Shown here: positions 10,664-19,981 of the stretch, piece by piece
How the letters are laid out: every line of letters starts with the position of its first letter
Numbering within the stretch: the first letter of the stretch is position 1
Assembly: GCF_000314995.1 (NCBI RefSeq)
Contig: NZ_BAEO01000010.1
Location: forward strand, 1 to 64,000
Reading direction: 5' to 3'
Source of the DNA: Paraglaciecola arctica BSs20135
Lineage (GTDB): Bacteria; Pseudomonadota; Gammaproteobacteria; Enterobacterales; Alteromonadaceae
Length of the DNA stretch: 64,000 nucleotides
The notes under the pieces: generated by a model
What the model saw: only the letters and a program-made list of their open reading frames with translations
Database searches by the model: none
Told to the model about the DNA's origin: nothing
Position numbers and translations under genes: made by a program

Positions 10664-11380
10664 TTGGATCCTCAATCTATCAAAACCTCATTTCGCTTAC
10701 TCCTAGCTAAGTGTCTTATCCGTTTTAAACGACTGAAACACGTAGATTATTCAGTAGAGGATATCAGTCAGTTAATTGAGCCTCACTTACCTATTTCATT
10801 TCCTATTTCTGTGCCAAGAGGAGACGGACGTTTTACCCTTTCACAAGCCAAAATAACTATGCCTTATAATGGAAATTATATTCAAGCCGAGTTGTTAGGG
10901 GGCATTGAGGTCACCTATCTTGGTAACCCCATTTACCGCGCCCACGTTATTTTAGTGGTTCGAGCCAAACCACATTATGAGCACAACACAAAAAACGTAT
11001 TGCTAACTGAAATAAGTATTACCGATATTCATATGTTAAACGATGAATATGCAATTTTAAAAGACACTTCCAACCTTATTAGTCTGTTTGTCCCTAGCCC
11101 AGTTTTGTCTATGGTAGCGGGAACCATGAAAACTGCCTTTAATATTATGACAGGCACTACAGCGTCCGAGGCCAACCGTTATTTGCAAGTGTATTTAAGT
11201 GGCAGCAAACAGAAGGTACTGGATTACCACAAACCACAAATAGAAAACATCATTATTGAATTGGCCGCCAGTGAAGATATGCAATACAGTTTGGATAAAA
11301 CCAACTTTGAAGAGGGTTTATTTATCCAATATGGCAAAAAGGTAGTAGTTGAAGAGGGTCATTTGAGATTTAAGTTCTAA
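10664..11380 (+). CDS. Uncharacterised protein, possibly DUF1439/YceB-like
   Basis: A 238-residue protein that I do not firmly recognise. It has a short basic N-terminus, no clear signal peptide or lipobox, and a central beta-rich part (KITMPYNGNYIQAELLGGIEV). Its order of amphipathic strands followed by helices is reminiscent of DUF1439 (YceB) lipid-binding-like proteins, but this is a weak resemblance. The start is TTG at 10664 with GGAG ten bases upstream; no useful ATG precedes the conserved body. It points towards the convergent storage-lipid genes at 11.4-15 kb. Confidence 0.65.
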   Translation: MDPQSIKTSFRLLLAKCLIRFKRLKHVDYSVEDISQLIEPHLPISFPISVPRGDGRFTLSQAKITMPYNGNYIQAELLGGIEVTYLGNPIYRAHVILVVRAKPHYEHNTKNVLLTEISITDIHMLNDEYAILKDTSNLISLFVPSPVLSMVAGTMKTAFNIMTGTTASEANRYLQVYLSGSKQKVLDYHKPQIENIIIELAASEDMQYSLDKTNFEEGLFIQYGKKVVVEEGHLRFKF

Positions 11381-11432
11381 ACAATCCACTCATTAGTAGA
11401 GTGACAAAAGTCTTTATATTAAAAAATAGGGT

Positions 11433-12887
11433 TCAACCACCACGACTCCACAAGTTTTGATTACCTTCGACACAAAAATAGTTGTATGGCTCCCAGTAAT
11501 AGGGAATAAATGCGGCACTCTCTTCAACTTTGAAGTCGTAGGTTAACTTTTCCATAATTTCAGCTAAACGTTTTGGATCAATTTTCACTAGTTTTTTGCG
11601 AGCAACTGGAAAATGTAGATTGATACTTTTTTCCACAACCTTAGTTTTTCCATAAGATAAAAATATCAAGTTTTTTGTAACAGGCCGGCAGATTGGCTCT
11701 TCTTCTGAGTTGGGGTTTAAACCCGTCACAATAGCATATTCATATAGTTCTAATTCGTTCCCTCGCATGTCTTTGGGTATGTAGACGATGCCATAACCCA
11801 AAGGGAAGTGCCCCACTATACTCACAAATGCTTTAGCTATTGGTTCGCTGATAATTTTTTTGATAGCTAATTGTTCTATCAATACCGAAGCCGTTGGCAA
11901 GCTCTTTCGCTGATATTCCCGTTTGGTCGAAAAAATAACAGATGCATATATTTGCGGTATTTTGATTATCTCGCTAGTTCCGAGTTTTGAAGAGTTGGCA
12001 TCTAAAACTAAGCTCAGCTGAAATTTAAGTCTTTGCTGTTCAGCCACGTCAAAAGCGTACTCTTCTTCTGCGGTTTCAGCACTGGCTTGCTGACAACCTA
12101 AACCATTTTGCAAATAATCAATTGTATACTCATAATTCAATCGCAACATTTTTTCACGTTCATCTTTTTCCAGTAAGCGAAACCTGTCTTTCTCGCCATC
12201 TTTACCTTCTAAAAGTTCAATTAAATCTGGGTGTTGAAGACCTACATCCTGAAAAACGGCTGCGAGCATGATGGGTAAAATAACGGCTTGTGTATAACAA
12301 ATATAATCACTAGCTTCAGGCTCATAACGTTTGTTAGGATCATAGTTTCTCATCATGTAGGTGTTTTTTACCATACCATCAAGAACAAGTTTATCTAGAA
12401 CTCGCAAACTTAAAACGGCTTTATAAGCGGGCTTTAATTTATGGTGTAGTTCAGCTAGTTTTTTACCTTTACCTGGTGAAAACAGTACTAATGTAGTTAA
12501 AAATTTGGCGCTTTTTAGCTGTGTTTCTTCAAAATCATCACCTTCACTCAAAGACAATAAATTAAGGCACATATCAACGGCGTCATTAAGTCTGGTTAGC
12601 CTAGTGTTTTTTTGGATACGTAATTCGTGGTTATACTTCTTTTTCAGTTGCACGATAGACTCTTTTAGCTGCAAGGCTTTTTTACCTGATTGCGCCTTCA
12701 TAGCTGAAGTAACCTGCTGAATTTCGGTTTTTATAAACGCTAATTTCTGCTTGTTTGCAGGCTCTTCTTCAAAATAGTTTGCAGCTTGTTGATAAAGAGA
12801 AGGTTTTCCGTCTTCATTACCACTTATTGCATTAACCATTCTGTCTACTGAAATGGTATAACTGGAATTGTTGTTTTTATCGAGCAT
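11433..12887 (-). CDS. Degenerate HD-GYP-like protein
   Basis: A 484-residue cytoplasmic protein. The middle part contains FQDVGLQHPDLIELL, then ERE..LRLNYEYTIDYLQNGLG, and later HFPLGYGIVYIP, echoing the order HDIG ... helix ... YP.G.VV in HD-GYP/HD phosphohydrolases. The catalytic histidine of the HD pair is replaced by glutamine (QD) and no HHE..DG.GYP block is visible, so enzymatic activity against cyclic di-GMP is doubtful. The first ~120 residues are charged and probably coiled coil. It follows the WS/DGAT gene by 42 bases on the same strand, implying an operon and possibly a regulatory or scaffold role in lipid storage. Confidence 0.6.
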   Translation of the reverse strand: MLDKNNNSSYTISVDRMVNAISGNEDGKPSLYQQAANYFEEEPANKQKLAFIKTEIQQVTSAMKAQSGKKALQLKESIVQLKKKYNHELRIQKNTRLTRLNDAVDMCLNLLSLSEGDDFEETQLKSAKFLTTLVLFSPGKGKKLAELHHKLKPAYKAVLSLRVLDKLVLDGMVKNTYMMRNYDPNKRYEPEASDYICYTQAVILPIMLAAVFQDVGLQHPDLIELLEGKDGEKDRFRLLEKDEREKMLRLNYEYTIDYLQNGLGCQQASAETAEEEYAFDVAEQQRLKFQLSLVLDANSSKLGTSEIIKIPQIYASVIFSTKREYQRKSLPTASVLIEQLAIKKIISEPIAKAFVSIVGHFPLGYGIVYIPKDMRGNELELYEYAIVTGLNPNSEEEPICRPVTKNLIFLSYGKTKVVEKSINLHFPVARKKLVKIDPKRLAEIMEKLTYDFKVEESAAFIPYYWEPYNYFCVEGNQNLWSRGG

Positions 12888-12929
12888 ATTTATTCGCTAA
12901 GTAATGCATAACGCATTCATCTATTTGAA

Positions 12930-14378
12930 TCAATTGTTGAAAGGTTCATCATCAACATTTGCGACGGATCCATCATTAATTTCTTCACCAATATCTTTAA
13001 TATTCAGACTTGGGTCATCGATACACTTTTCCAGCATATCAAACGCCTCGTCACAGTAACGTGCCAGTGGTTCTAGGCTATCAATATTATTATTACAGCA
13101 AACTAGACCGATATTAGCCTGACCTCTATAGGTCATCATAGTAATATTCACCCCACCACCAGGCGTAATAGTTGAAATAGGATAACTAGCAAGCAACTGA
13201 CTGTCTTTGAAGAACATTATATCAGAAGGACCAGGCATATTAGATATCAAAATATTGGCTATGGGTTTAACCCAGTTAGACAGGCCTAACATTTCAAACA
13301 TGATGGCATAAGTCTGGATCAATAAGGTGTAATAACTAAATGATGCAGGATGGGAAGACGCTGCAGCTTTTTTAACTATTCGATGGTTTTCAATTATTTC
13401 TCTGAGTCTAAGATAAGGATCAGTATGCCCATGGGCCAACTGCACAGGTACTATAGCAATTTTATTACCATAGGTTGTCTCACCAGGTTTACGAAGATTA
13501 ATAGGCATATTGGTGTACAAGGCTTTTTTAAATGTTTGCCCAGAATCAGCAAGTTGTCTATGTACGGCGATATCAAACACACATAACATTATTTCATTGG
13601 CTGATGCTCTTAAACGTTTGCTTAGCGCTTTTACACGTTTAAAATCAATATCCAAAGTAGCTACCGCGCGGCCTTTTTTCACCTGCCCTGTGAGCACGGT
13701 TTTAGTGCCAGTAAAAGGCAACGGCATATAGTTTTGATTGATCCTAAGTAGCTTAAGCAATAACCTAAACCAGATCCAAATAGAGTCTTTAATGGCGATG
13801 AACAGACCCCATAGGCCGCCAAAGACTGCTTTAAACCAATGTGCTTTGTGCCGTTTTTTTTGGGTTCTGTCCATAGACCAAACAGGAACAAAACCTTCAG
13901 TGCTGGGGCTTGGGCTATAAGCTGCCTGAAACCAACGAATGAGAGTGCTACCGTCTCCACACATATGGTGGATTTTGATATATAAAGCAAATTGTTCGCT
14001 ATTGTTATCTTTAATTATATGGTATTGCCAAAGCGGCTTATCTCTATCTAGCCAAGGTTCGTGCAAACTTGCAACAAACTTATGTAAAGCTGGCTTATCG
14101 TTTAAATCAGCTATTGTATGCAGTTGCAAATGGTATGACATATCTAACTGTTCAATGGGTACAAACTTAATCGGGTAACCCAGAAAAGTGCTAACTCGGC
14201 AGTTAAAGGGTGCGCTAGCTTGATCAAAAGTACCCATTTCAGCAAACAACTTATCAACATAGTCGGCTGCAGCGTCAACTGGTATTTTCAACAGCTGTAA
14301 AGTGGCGACATGTTTAGGGTTATCCTCAGACTCGGTGATCCAAAAAGTCTTATCAAGAAAAGTTAGCTTTTTACTCAA
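12930..14378 (-). CDS. Wax ester synthase/diacylglycerol acyltransferase (WS/DGAT)
   Basis: The enzyme transfers acyl-CoA to fatty alcohols or diacylglycerol, forming wax esters or triacylglycerol on the inner membrane and lipid inclusions. The catalytic HHxxxDG motif is intact as H137-H138-M-C-G-D142-G143. The C-terminal domain carries SNMPGP and the N-terminal part has the PLWQYHII strand usual for the family. 482 residues is normal. The start is TTG at 14378 with AAGGAT upstream. It sits between a TetR gene 42 bases upstream and the HD-GYP-like gene 42 bases downstream, all on one strand. Confidence 0.93.
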   Translation of the reverse strand: MSKKLTFLDKTFWITESEDNPKHVATLQLLKIPVDAAADYVDKLFAEMGTFDQASAPFNCRVSTFLGYPIKFVPIEQLDMSYHLQLHTIADLNDKPALHKFVASLHEPWLDRDKPLWQYHIIKDNNSEQFALYIKIHHMCGDGSTLIRWFQAAYSPSPSTEGFVPVWSMDRTQKKRHKAHWFKAVFGGLWGLFIAIKDSIWIWFRLLLKLLRINQNYMPLPFTGTKTVLTGQVKKGRAVATLDIDFKRVKALSKRLRASANEIMLCVFDIAVHRQLADSGQTFKKALYTNMPINLRKPGETTYGNKIAIVPVQLAHGHTDPYLRLREIIENHRIVKKAAASSHPASFSYYTLLIQTYAIMFEMLGLSNWVKPIANILISNMPGPSDIMFFKDSQLLASYPISTITPGGGVNITMMTYRGQANIGLVCCNNNIDSLEPLARYCDEAFDMLEKCIDDPSLNIKDIGEEINDGSVANVDDEPFNN

Positions 14379-14420
14379 AACATTATCCTTTTACATAGAG
14401 AAATAACCCACGTTGGATTG

Positions 14421-15071
14421 TTACTCATCATGAGAAAATCCCCGATTAACAATGGCTTCTTGCAAATGATGTAACTCACCCGGTTCAATGTTGATATAAG
14501 GCAACAACGCAAACAAAATAGCAGACAGACTTTTGTATAAATACTCATCATCATTAATATCATTGCCTTTCAAAGCATAATAATTGCCAGCCTGACTAAA
14601 GACTAAGCCAATGATCTCAACCATTTGATTACACTGTGCAGCAGAAGCAGTAATGGTACTTTGGGTCACAAATTTTGCCAAAAGCTCAGTAACACAGCGT
14701 TCTTGAGCGGCCATCAATTTGATAAAACCTTTGGCCACACTTGGATATTTGTCGGTCAAGTCGGTAGGATTTCGATACAAAAATCGAAATAAATGATTTT
14801 TTTCAATAATTAGGTAAAGATAATAAAAAAAATCTTCAATGTTAAGAGAAGTATCTGATTGTTTACTTGGTGCATCAAGAATGGCGCGTAATTGCTCTTG
14901 ATAGAGATCGAACAGTGCCGCAACTATGACTTCTTTGCCTTTAAAATGATAATACAAATTGCCAGGACTGATATCTAGTTCCATTGCAATCTCGACACTG
15001 CTAACGTTGTTTTCCCCTTGTTGATTAAAAATATCAAGGGCAGTTATCAATATACGTTGAGCCGTTTTCAT
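14421..15071 (-). CDS. TetR/AcrR-family transcriptional regulator
   Basis: A 216-residue repressor-type protein. The N-terminal helix-turn-helix is typical: ALDIFNQQGENNVSSVEIA, then LDISPGNLYYHFKGKEVIV. The remaining helical domain should bind an effector. It is the first gene of the leftward group with the WS/DGAT gene and diverges from parA at 15204, leaving a 132-base shared promoter region. Control of the storage-lipid genes and itself is the natural inference. An acyl-CoA or fatty-acid effector would fit, but the sequence does not show it. Confidence 0.9.
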   Translation of the reverse strand: MKTAQRILITALDIFNQQGENNVSSVEIAMELDISPGNLYYHFKGKEVIVAALFDLYQEQLRAILDAPSKQSDTSLNIEDFFYYLYLIIEKNHLFRFLYRNPTDLTDKYPSVAKGFIKLMAAQERCVTELLAKFVTQSTITASAAQCNQMVEIIGLVFSQAGNYYALKGNDINDDEYLYKSLSAILFALLPYINIEPGELHHLQEAIVNRGFSHDE

Positions 15072-15203
15072 TTTATTATCACCAAAATACTATGGAGCAT
15101 AGTTGTATCATTCCACACTGCAAGCATGATGTGCAAGTGTTTGAAAATAAAGCTTTTGCATCTTTAAAATAGTGACAAGATTAAAGCATCAAAGAGGTAA
15201 AAA

Positions 15204-15971
15204 ATGATCAGAGTATTGTTCAACAAAAAAGGCGGCGTAGGTAAGTCAAGTTTAGCAGTAAATTTAGCGGCAATTTCTGCTAGTCAAGGATACCGAACCT
15301 TACTTATTGATTTAGATACCCAGTGTAATAGTACAGCCTATTTGAATGTCACTGATCTGCCCAAAGACAGCAGCATAGCGGATTTATTTGAACAAACCAT
15401 TACCTTTCATCTGCATCGTCGCCCTGCTAGTGATTTTTGTCATGCAACCCAAGTTGAAAATCTCGATATTATTGCAGGCTCAGAGCGTTTAACAGAACTG
15501 GAAAGTGAGTTAGATAGCCGGCATAAAATCTATAAGCTGCGAGAAGCCTTAGAGTCACTAAAAGATACCTATCAGCACATATTTATCGATACCGCACCGG
15601 CACTTAACTTTTACAGTATGTCGGCGCTAATTGCGGCACAAAGATGTTTAATACCAATAGATTGCGACGACTTTGCAAGGCAAGGGTTATATAGCCTGCA
15701 ACAAAAAATTGCGGAGATAAAAGAAGATCATAATGAAAGCTTGGAAATTGAAGGGATCATTGCCAACCAATATATGACAAACGCCAACTTACCCAAACAA
15801 ATCGTCAATGAATTGATAGCCGAAGGGTTTCCAGTGTTATCAGAATATATTGGTCAGTCAGTTAAGATGCGCGAGTCACACCAAGCTAAAAAGCCACTGA
15901 TATTGCTTGCGCCAAAACATAAACTAACGCAATCCTTGATAGCTATATTTGAATTGTTAGATAAAAACTAG
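15204..15971 (+). CDS. Orphan ParA/MinD-family ATPase
   Basis: A 255-residue P-loop ATPase of the ParA/Soj class, which positions cargo by ATP-driven binding to the nucleoid. The deviant Walker A motif KKGGVGKSS is at residues 8-16 with the signature lysine at K9, LLIDLDTQCNS is the A' region (where DPQGNAT is usual), and HIFIDTAPAL is Walker B. No parB and no parS-like sites were seen beside it, so it is not a standard chromosome-partition pair. It diverges from the TetR gene of the lipid group. A strong AGAGG ribosome site precedes ATG 15204. Confidence 0.88.
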   Translation: MIRVLFNKKGGVGKSSLAVNLAAISASQGYRTLLIDLDTQCNSTAYLNVTDLPKDSSIADLFEQTITFHLHRRPASDFCHATQVENLDIIAGSERLTELESELDSRHKIYKLREALESLKDTYQHIFIDTAPALNFYSMSALIAAQRCLIPIDCDDFARQGLYSLQQKIAEIKEDHNESLEIEGIIANQYMTNANLPKQIVNELIAEGFPVLSEYIGQSVKMRESHQAKKPLILLAPKHKLTQSLIAIFELLDKN

Positions 15972-16035
15972 CTTAGTTTTAGGAGTTACCTACCTAAACC
16001 TTTATAAACCTAACATCCTATACAGATGCTTGAAA

Positions 16036-16869
16036 TTAATTTAGATAGAGGGGGAATAGTGGCAAAGAGTCAAAAGCCTGTTTTTCATGTTGAATAATCA
16101 CGCGAGCATTTTCTGCCTTAGCGAAGGCCTCAAAGTTTTTTCTAGACCTTTGCGTGACTTTTTTATCTGTATTATATATCAACATGGTGTTTAGCTGTCG
16201 GCCCCTAGCATGAATATACAAATCACCTGTCAGTAATAAATTACCGGATTTCTCTAAGCGAACAAACAAAACAGAACTACCAGGGGTATGTCCAGGCATC
16301 GACTTAATTATTACTTTTCCATCCTTAAATACATCGTGTTCTTCAGTAAAAAAAACTGTCGGTGACTGTTCCAGCGCCGAATAGCCGCTTCCAAACATGG
16401 CCAGAGTATCTTTCCTAAACATATATTGATGTTCAAGTTTATTTACTATAAAGGTGGCGTCTGAAAATTTATTGGCGTTTCCTGAATGGTCTGGGTGAAC
16501 ATGAGACAAAGATAAAAACTCAATATCATGTGCGGCTAATCCTAAGCTTTCTAATTGTGTACTTAACTTAGTTTTCAAAGAAGATCGCCAAACTCCCTCA
16601 GTCCCCTTGTCTGGAGTATCAGCTAGGCTATCCTCATGTCCTGTATCCCACAATAAATCGCCTTTTGGGTGACGTATTAAAAAGCATGGATTTACCAGAC
16701 TAATCTGTTGCCCATCGTATTCACCGTTTTCAGATAACTCAGCCATATCTGATACATCAATACTGCCACAATCTAATACATAAAGTTTAATGCCGTTAAT
16801 TTCTGCGAAGCTAAAATTGGGCATAATAATAGCGAGTAAAAATATGGATATTACAGATAATATTTTCAA
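16036..16869 (-). CDS. Exported metallo-beta-lactamase-fold hydrolase, AHL-lactonase-like
   Basis: A 277-residue MBL-fold zinc hydrolase with a signal peptide (residues 1-22, cleavage after FSFA). The zinc motif HVHPDH is at residues 123-128 with the second-site residues in MPGHTPGS and LTGDLYIH and a late IIQHEKQ. The pattern LLWDTGHED ... SLSHVHPDHSGN is that of the AiiA/AttM N-acyl homoserine lactonase group, so quorum quenching is possible. Many relatives hydrolyse other lactones, and the export signal is unlike cytoplasmic AiiA. The start is TTG at 16869 with AAGGAA just upstream. It follows the DUF445 gene by 32 bases and is probably co-transcribed with it. Confidence 0.82.
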   Translation of the reverse strand: MKILSVISIFLLAIIMPNFSFAEINGIKLYVLDCGSIDVSDMAELSENGEYDGQQISLVNPCFLIRHPKGDLLWDTGHEDSLADTPDKGTEGVWRSSLKTKLSTQLESLGLAAHDIEFLSLSHVHPDHSGNANKFSDATFIVNKLEHQYMFRKDTLAMFGSGYSALEQSPTVFFTEEHDVFKDGKVIIKSMPGHTPGSSVLFVRLEKSGNLLLTGDLYIHARGRQLNTMLIYNTDKKVTQRSRKNFEAFAKAENARVIIQHEKQAFDSLPLFPLYLN

Positions 16870-16901
16870 AATATTCCTTAACTAAATAAGGCATTGTGCC
16901 T

Positions 16902-18119
16902 TTAAATAAACACTAAATACAACTGCATAAAACCAGCACCCATGCCTAAAAGTGCGCCTGTAACAATCAACTTCCATTCGTCGGCTTCATAGGCTGGCCG
17001 CAATACACCTTCAAATTCTTCAGGTGATAAGGCTTGCATACGTTCACACAAATCATCGCCTATTCTCAGCGCTTTATTGGTGTATTCGTAGGCATAAGAT
17101 AAGTATTTTTCTGAGTCTGCAAAAATTCGCTGGGTCGCTAATTCTTTCATTTTATAATAGGAGTCTGAACCTATTCCTAAGGCAAAATAGGGCTGTGTAA
17201 TGGCGACATATCGTTCAATTGCGTCGTTTACATGTAATTCAATTAATTCCAACAATTGCCCAGAGCCAGAACCATGAACTGCAATTTCCATAATATTTTT
17301 AGACGTCATCAACTTAGACTCAATAATATCCGCATACACTCGGGACACTTCTTTCTGGCGCTTTAAAAACATGCCTTGAATAGTAAAACCCATAAATTTT
17401 ATTGGGTGTTTAGGTTCAAAAATGATCTTTAAGGCAATCCAGTTTGTGGCATAACCTACTATCAAACCACCAACTGGTAATACCCACCAATTCGGATAAA
17501 ACATCCAAACCAACATAGTGGGTAAGCCGAACAAAAAACCAAAATAAAAGCCTGACTTTTCAATAAAAGGAAATTCTTTTTCTCCAGATTTTAAGAAGAT
17601 CTCATTAATAAGTTCAGGTGCATTAACTAGCTGCCCAACCACCAGTTCTTTGATATCCACTATTTCTTCAATGTTATACTTAAAATCGTCCACCATCTTA
17701 GCCACAACATTGGGAATATCAGCTTCTACCCTCGCATAAACCAGGTTTTTGCCGTGCACCGGCAAAGATGCCCACAACTGCGGTGCCGACTCTTTCATCA
17801 CATCGTTGATAATGGTCCGAATAGTTTGTTTGAGGCGTCGCTGAATGGCTTTGGTGAGTTCAATAGGGTCAATTCGGTCGGCTAACTCTTTGACACTGAG
17901 TAATTTACCCAATACCAGTTCAACTTCAATCTCTGCCATTTCTCGGCGTTTGGCAGGTATTAAACCTTGCCAACCCAAATAAGGTTTAAAGCCAATAAAT
18001 TCGATGGGATAAAACATCATTTTGACAGCTAAAAAATTAGTAGACCAACCAACTATTGCACTAATAATAGGGATAGATAACAAAGGAATATGAGTGATAA
18101 GTTGATCAAATAATTGCAT
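16902..18119 (-). CDS. DUF445-family membrane protein
   Basis: A 405-residue protein of the DUF445 (YheB/YjiN-like) family, whose function is unknown. It has an N-terminal membrane segment (residues 10-32) with the family signature GWSTNFLAVKMMFYPIEF, a duplicate of this in the middle (GYATNWIALKIIFEPKHPI) after a pair of membrane helices, and a C-terminal membrane helix (LIVTGALLGMGAGFMQLYLVF). The internal duplication is typical. It is first in a leftward pair with the MBL hydrolase and diverges from the patatin gene at 18392. Confidence 0.88.
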   Translation of the reverse strand: MQLFDQLITHIPLLSIPIISAIVGWSTNFLAVKMMFYPIEFIGFKPYLGWQGLIPAKRREMAEIEVELVLGKLLSVKELADRIDPIELTKAIQRRLKQTIRTIINDVMKESAPQLWASLPVHGKNLVYARVEADIPNVVAKMVDDFKYNIEEIVDIKELVVGQLVNAPELINEIFLKSGEKEFPFIEKSGFYFGFLFGLPTMLVWMFYPNWWVLPVGGLIVGYATNWIALKIIFEPKHPIKFMGFTIQGMFLKRQKEVSRVYADIIESKLMTSKNIMEIAVHGSGSGQLLELIELHVNDAIERYVAITQPYFALGIGSDSYYKMKELATQRIFADSEKYLSYAYEYTNKALRIGDDLCERMQALSPEEFEGVLRPAYEADEWKLIVTGALLGMGAGFMQLYLVFI

Positions 18120-18391
18120 AAAAAGCAGTGGCGCCTAGTCAATATTGTTTTTGAGTCGATATAAAAACCCATACTACCTTATACGAGGCTAACTATTGGA
18201 ATTAGAATGGTCAATCTAAAAATACCTTAGGTTGAAAAATTATCTGTATAAAACCCAATTTAAAACTCTATTTAAATACAACTAGTTAACTCAACTTAAT
18301 TACCGTCTCTACAAAGCACAGCGAATTTTGGGTAGCAATTTCTAATTATTTAAGGTTATATCTGGTCAGATGAGTAAAAAGAGAAACTTGC

Positions 18392-19864
18392 ATGGCGAAT
18401 CACACCCTTTCTGAATTACAAGACATTATGAAACGAGCCGCTTCTTTTGAAGAATACCAAGAGGCAGCACAAGCTCATGACGAATTGTCTGGCGCCCAAG
18501 AATGGAAAGCCAAAGATCCCAGCAAGGACTATGATTACCGACTTATTCGTAAACGGGTGCAACGTATTAAACAAGCCAGAGTCAGTGGTGATGCGGCCGG
18601 TTTAATGTATATTTTGCATGAAGGGCTACACGGAAACTTAGGCAACATAGCCTCATCTGCGCTTAATCAACACGCCAAACTTGGTACTAAACAGCTAATT
18701 GAAGAATTTATCCAAGAAGTGTGCGGCGCTTTGGACTTTATCTATCAAGCCGATGAAAATGAAATCGACTTCTACGAAAAATTATCCTTCTTTGAAGAAA
18801 CAGCCCAAGCATTTGGTCGTAGTTGTTTAATGTTAAGTGGTGGCGCGGGTCTGGGATTTTTTCATTGTGGTGTTATCAAATCACTTGTAGAACATGACTT
18901 ACTGCCCAAAGTAGTATCTGGAGCCAGCGCAGGTTCAATTATTGCCGCACTTGTTGGCACACGCACCAACGAAGAATTATTAGAAGTTATTAAACCAGAA
19001 GTCATCCAACAAAAATTTAAACAATGGCGAATATGGCAAGGCTTTGGCAAAGAAAGTTTGCTCGATAGTAGTAACCTAGAAAATGCCTTAATTGAATTAT
19101 TTGATTTAACCACCTTTGAAGAAGCCTTTAAGAAGACCGGTCGTCATATGACCATCACAGTTTCTCCGGCTGATTTACATCAATATTCACGGTTATTAAA
19201 TGCCAAAACCTCACCCAACGCTATTATTACTCAAGCAGTTAGAGCCTCAACAGCTATCCCATTATTATTCAAACCAGTGCAACTTAAAGCCAAAAACAGG
19301 GCCGGCGATATAGTGCCTTATATACCTAACCGTCGTTTTGCAGACGGCTCTATTATGGCCGACCTGCCCTTTGAGCGCTTAGCCCGCATATATGGTGTGA
19401 ATCATAGTATTGTCAGTCAAACCAACTTAATTGCAGTGCCTTTCCTGGCGCGCGACAAAAGAGATACCACAGGCCTAGTTGGATTAACATGGCGCTATGC
19501 TGCAAAAATTGCCAAAGTGAACAGTATTTATGCCTTCGATATTCTTGAAAACCTCATTAGCCATCGTGCGGCTAGATTAGGCATACACAAAATACGTTCT
19601 ATTATTGATCAACAATATGTAGGCGATATCAATATTTTACCTAGCGCCACTTTTGCTAATTTAAAACACATTGGCTCAAACCCCAGCTTAAAAAGCATTC
19701 AAGAACTCATCCGCCACGGTGAACGCGCCACTTGGCCACAGTTAGATTTAATTAAGCGAAACACTATGATCAGCAAAACCATCAGGGATTACCTAAGTAA
19801 ATTAAAACAAAGAGAAGCAAGGTTACTTAGTGAACATAATGGCTTGAGAGTAGTAAATAACTAG
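18392..19864 (+). CDS. Patatin-like phospholipase/triacylglycerol lipase with DUF3336 domain
   Basis: A 490-residue lipid acyl hydrolase. The first ~140 residues form a DUF3336-type helical domain as in yeast and bacterial triacylglycerol lipases. The patatin core follows, with oxyanion motif SGGAGLGFFHCG, nucleophile elbow G177-A-S179-A-G and catalytic D318-G319. No signal peptide is present, so it acts inside the cell, plausibly on storage triacylglycerol or membrane lipids. It lies 4 kb from the WS/DGAT gene, giving one neighbourhood a synthesising and a mobilising enzyme. Confidence 0.92.
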   Translation: MANHTLSELQDIMKRAASFEEYQEAAQAHDELSGAQEWKAKDPSKDYDYRLIRKRVQRIKQARVSGDAAGLMYILHEGLHGNLGNIASSALNQHAKLGTKQLIEEFIQEVCGALDFIYQADENEIDFYEKLSFFEETAQAFGRSCLMLSGGAGLGFFHCGVIKSLVEHDLLPKVVSGASAGSIIAALVGTRTNEELLEVIKPEVIQQKFKQWRIWQGFGKESLLDSSNLENALIELFDLTTFEEAFKKTGRHMTITVSPADLHQYSRLLNAKTSPNAIITQAVRASTAIPLLFKPVQLKAKNRAGDIVPYIPNRRFADGSIMADLPFERLARIYGVNHSIVSQTNLIAVPFLARDKRDTTGLVGLTWRYAAKIAKVNSIYAFDILENLISHRAARLGIHKIRSIIDQQYVGDINILPSATFANLKHIGSNPSLKSIQELIRHGERATWPQLDLIKRNTMISKTIRDYLSKLKQREARLLSEHNGLRVVNN

Positions 19865-19923
19865 CAACTAATAATTTTGCTACCTTTGGTTTCGGTGTTA
19901 TCCGCTACACAGGATAAAACCGC

Positions 19924-19959
19924 AAACACCCAATCACTCCATCAACGGAATGGGTGTTT
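19924..19959. terminator. Hairpin between convergent genes
   Basis: AAACACCCA (19924-19932) pairs with TGGGTGTTT (19951-19959) between the patatin gene and the leftward MFS gene. A second short stem, TTATCC/GGATAA, lies just upstream. There is no long T-tract on either strand, so this is only a probable bidirectional terminator. Confidence 0.4.
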
Positions 19960-19981
19960 AAACCATTACAAATTATTAGTT

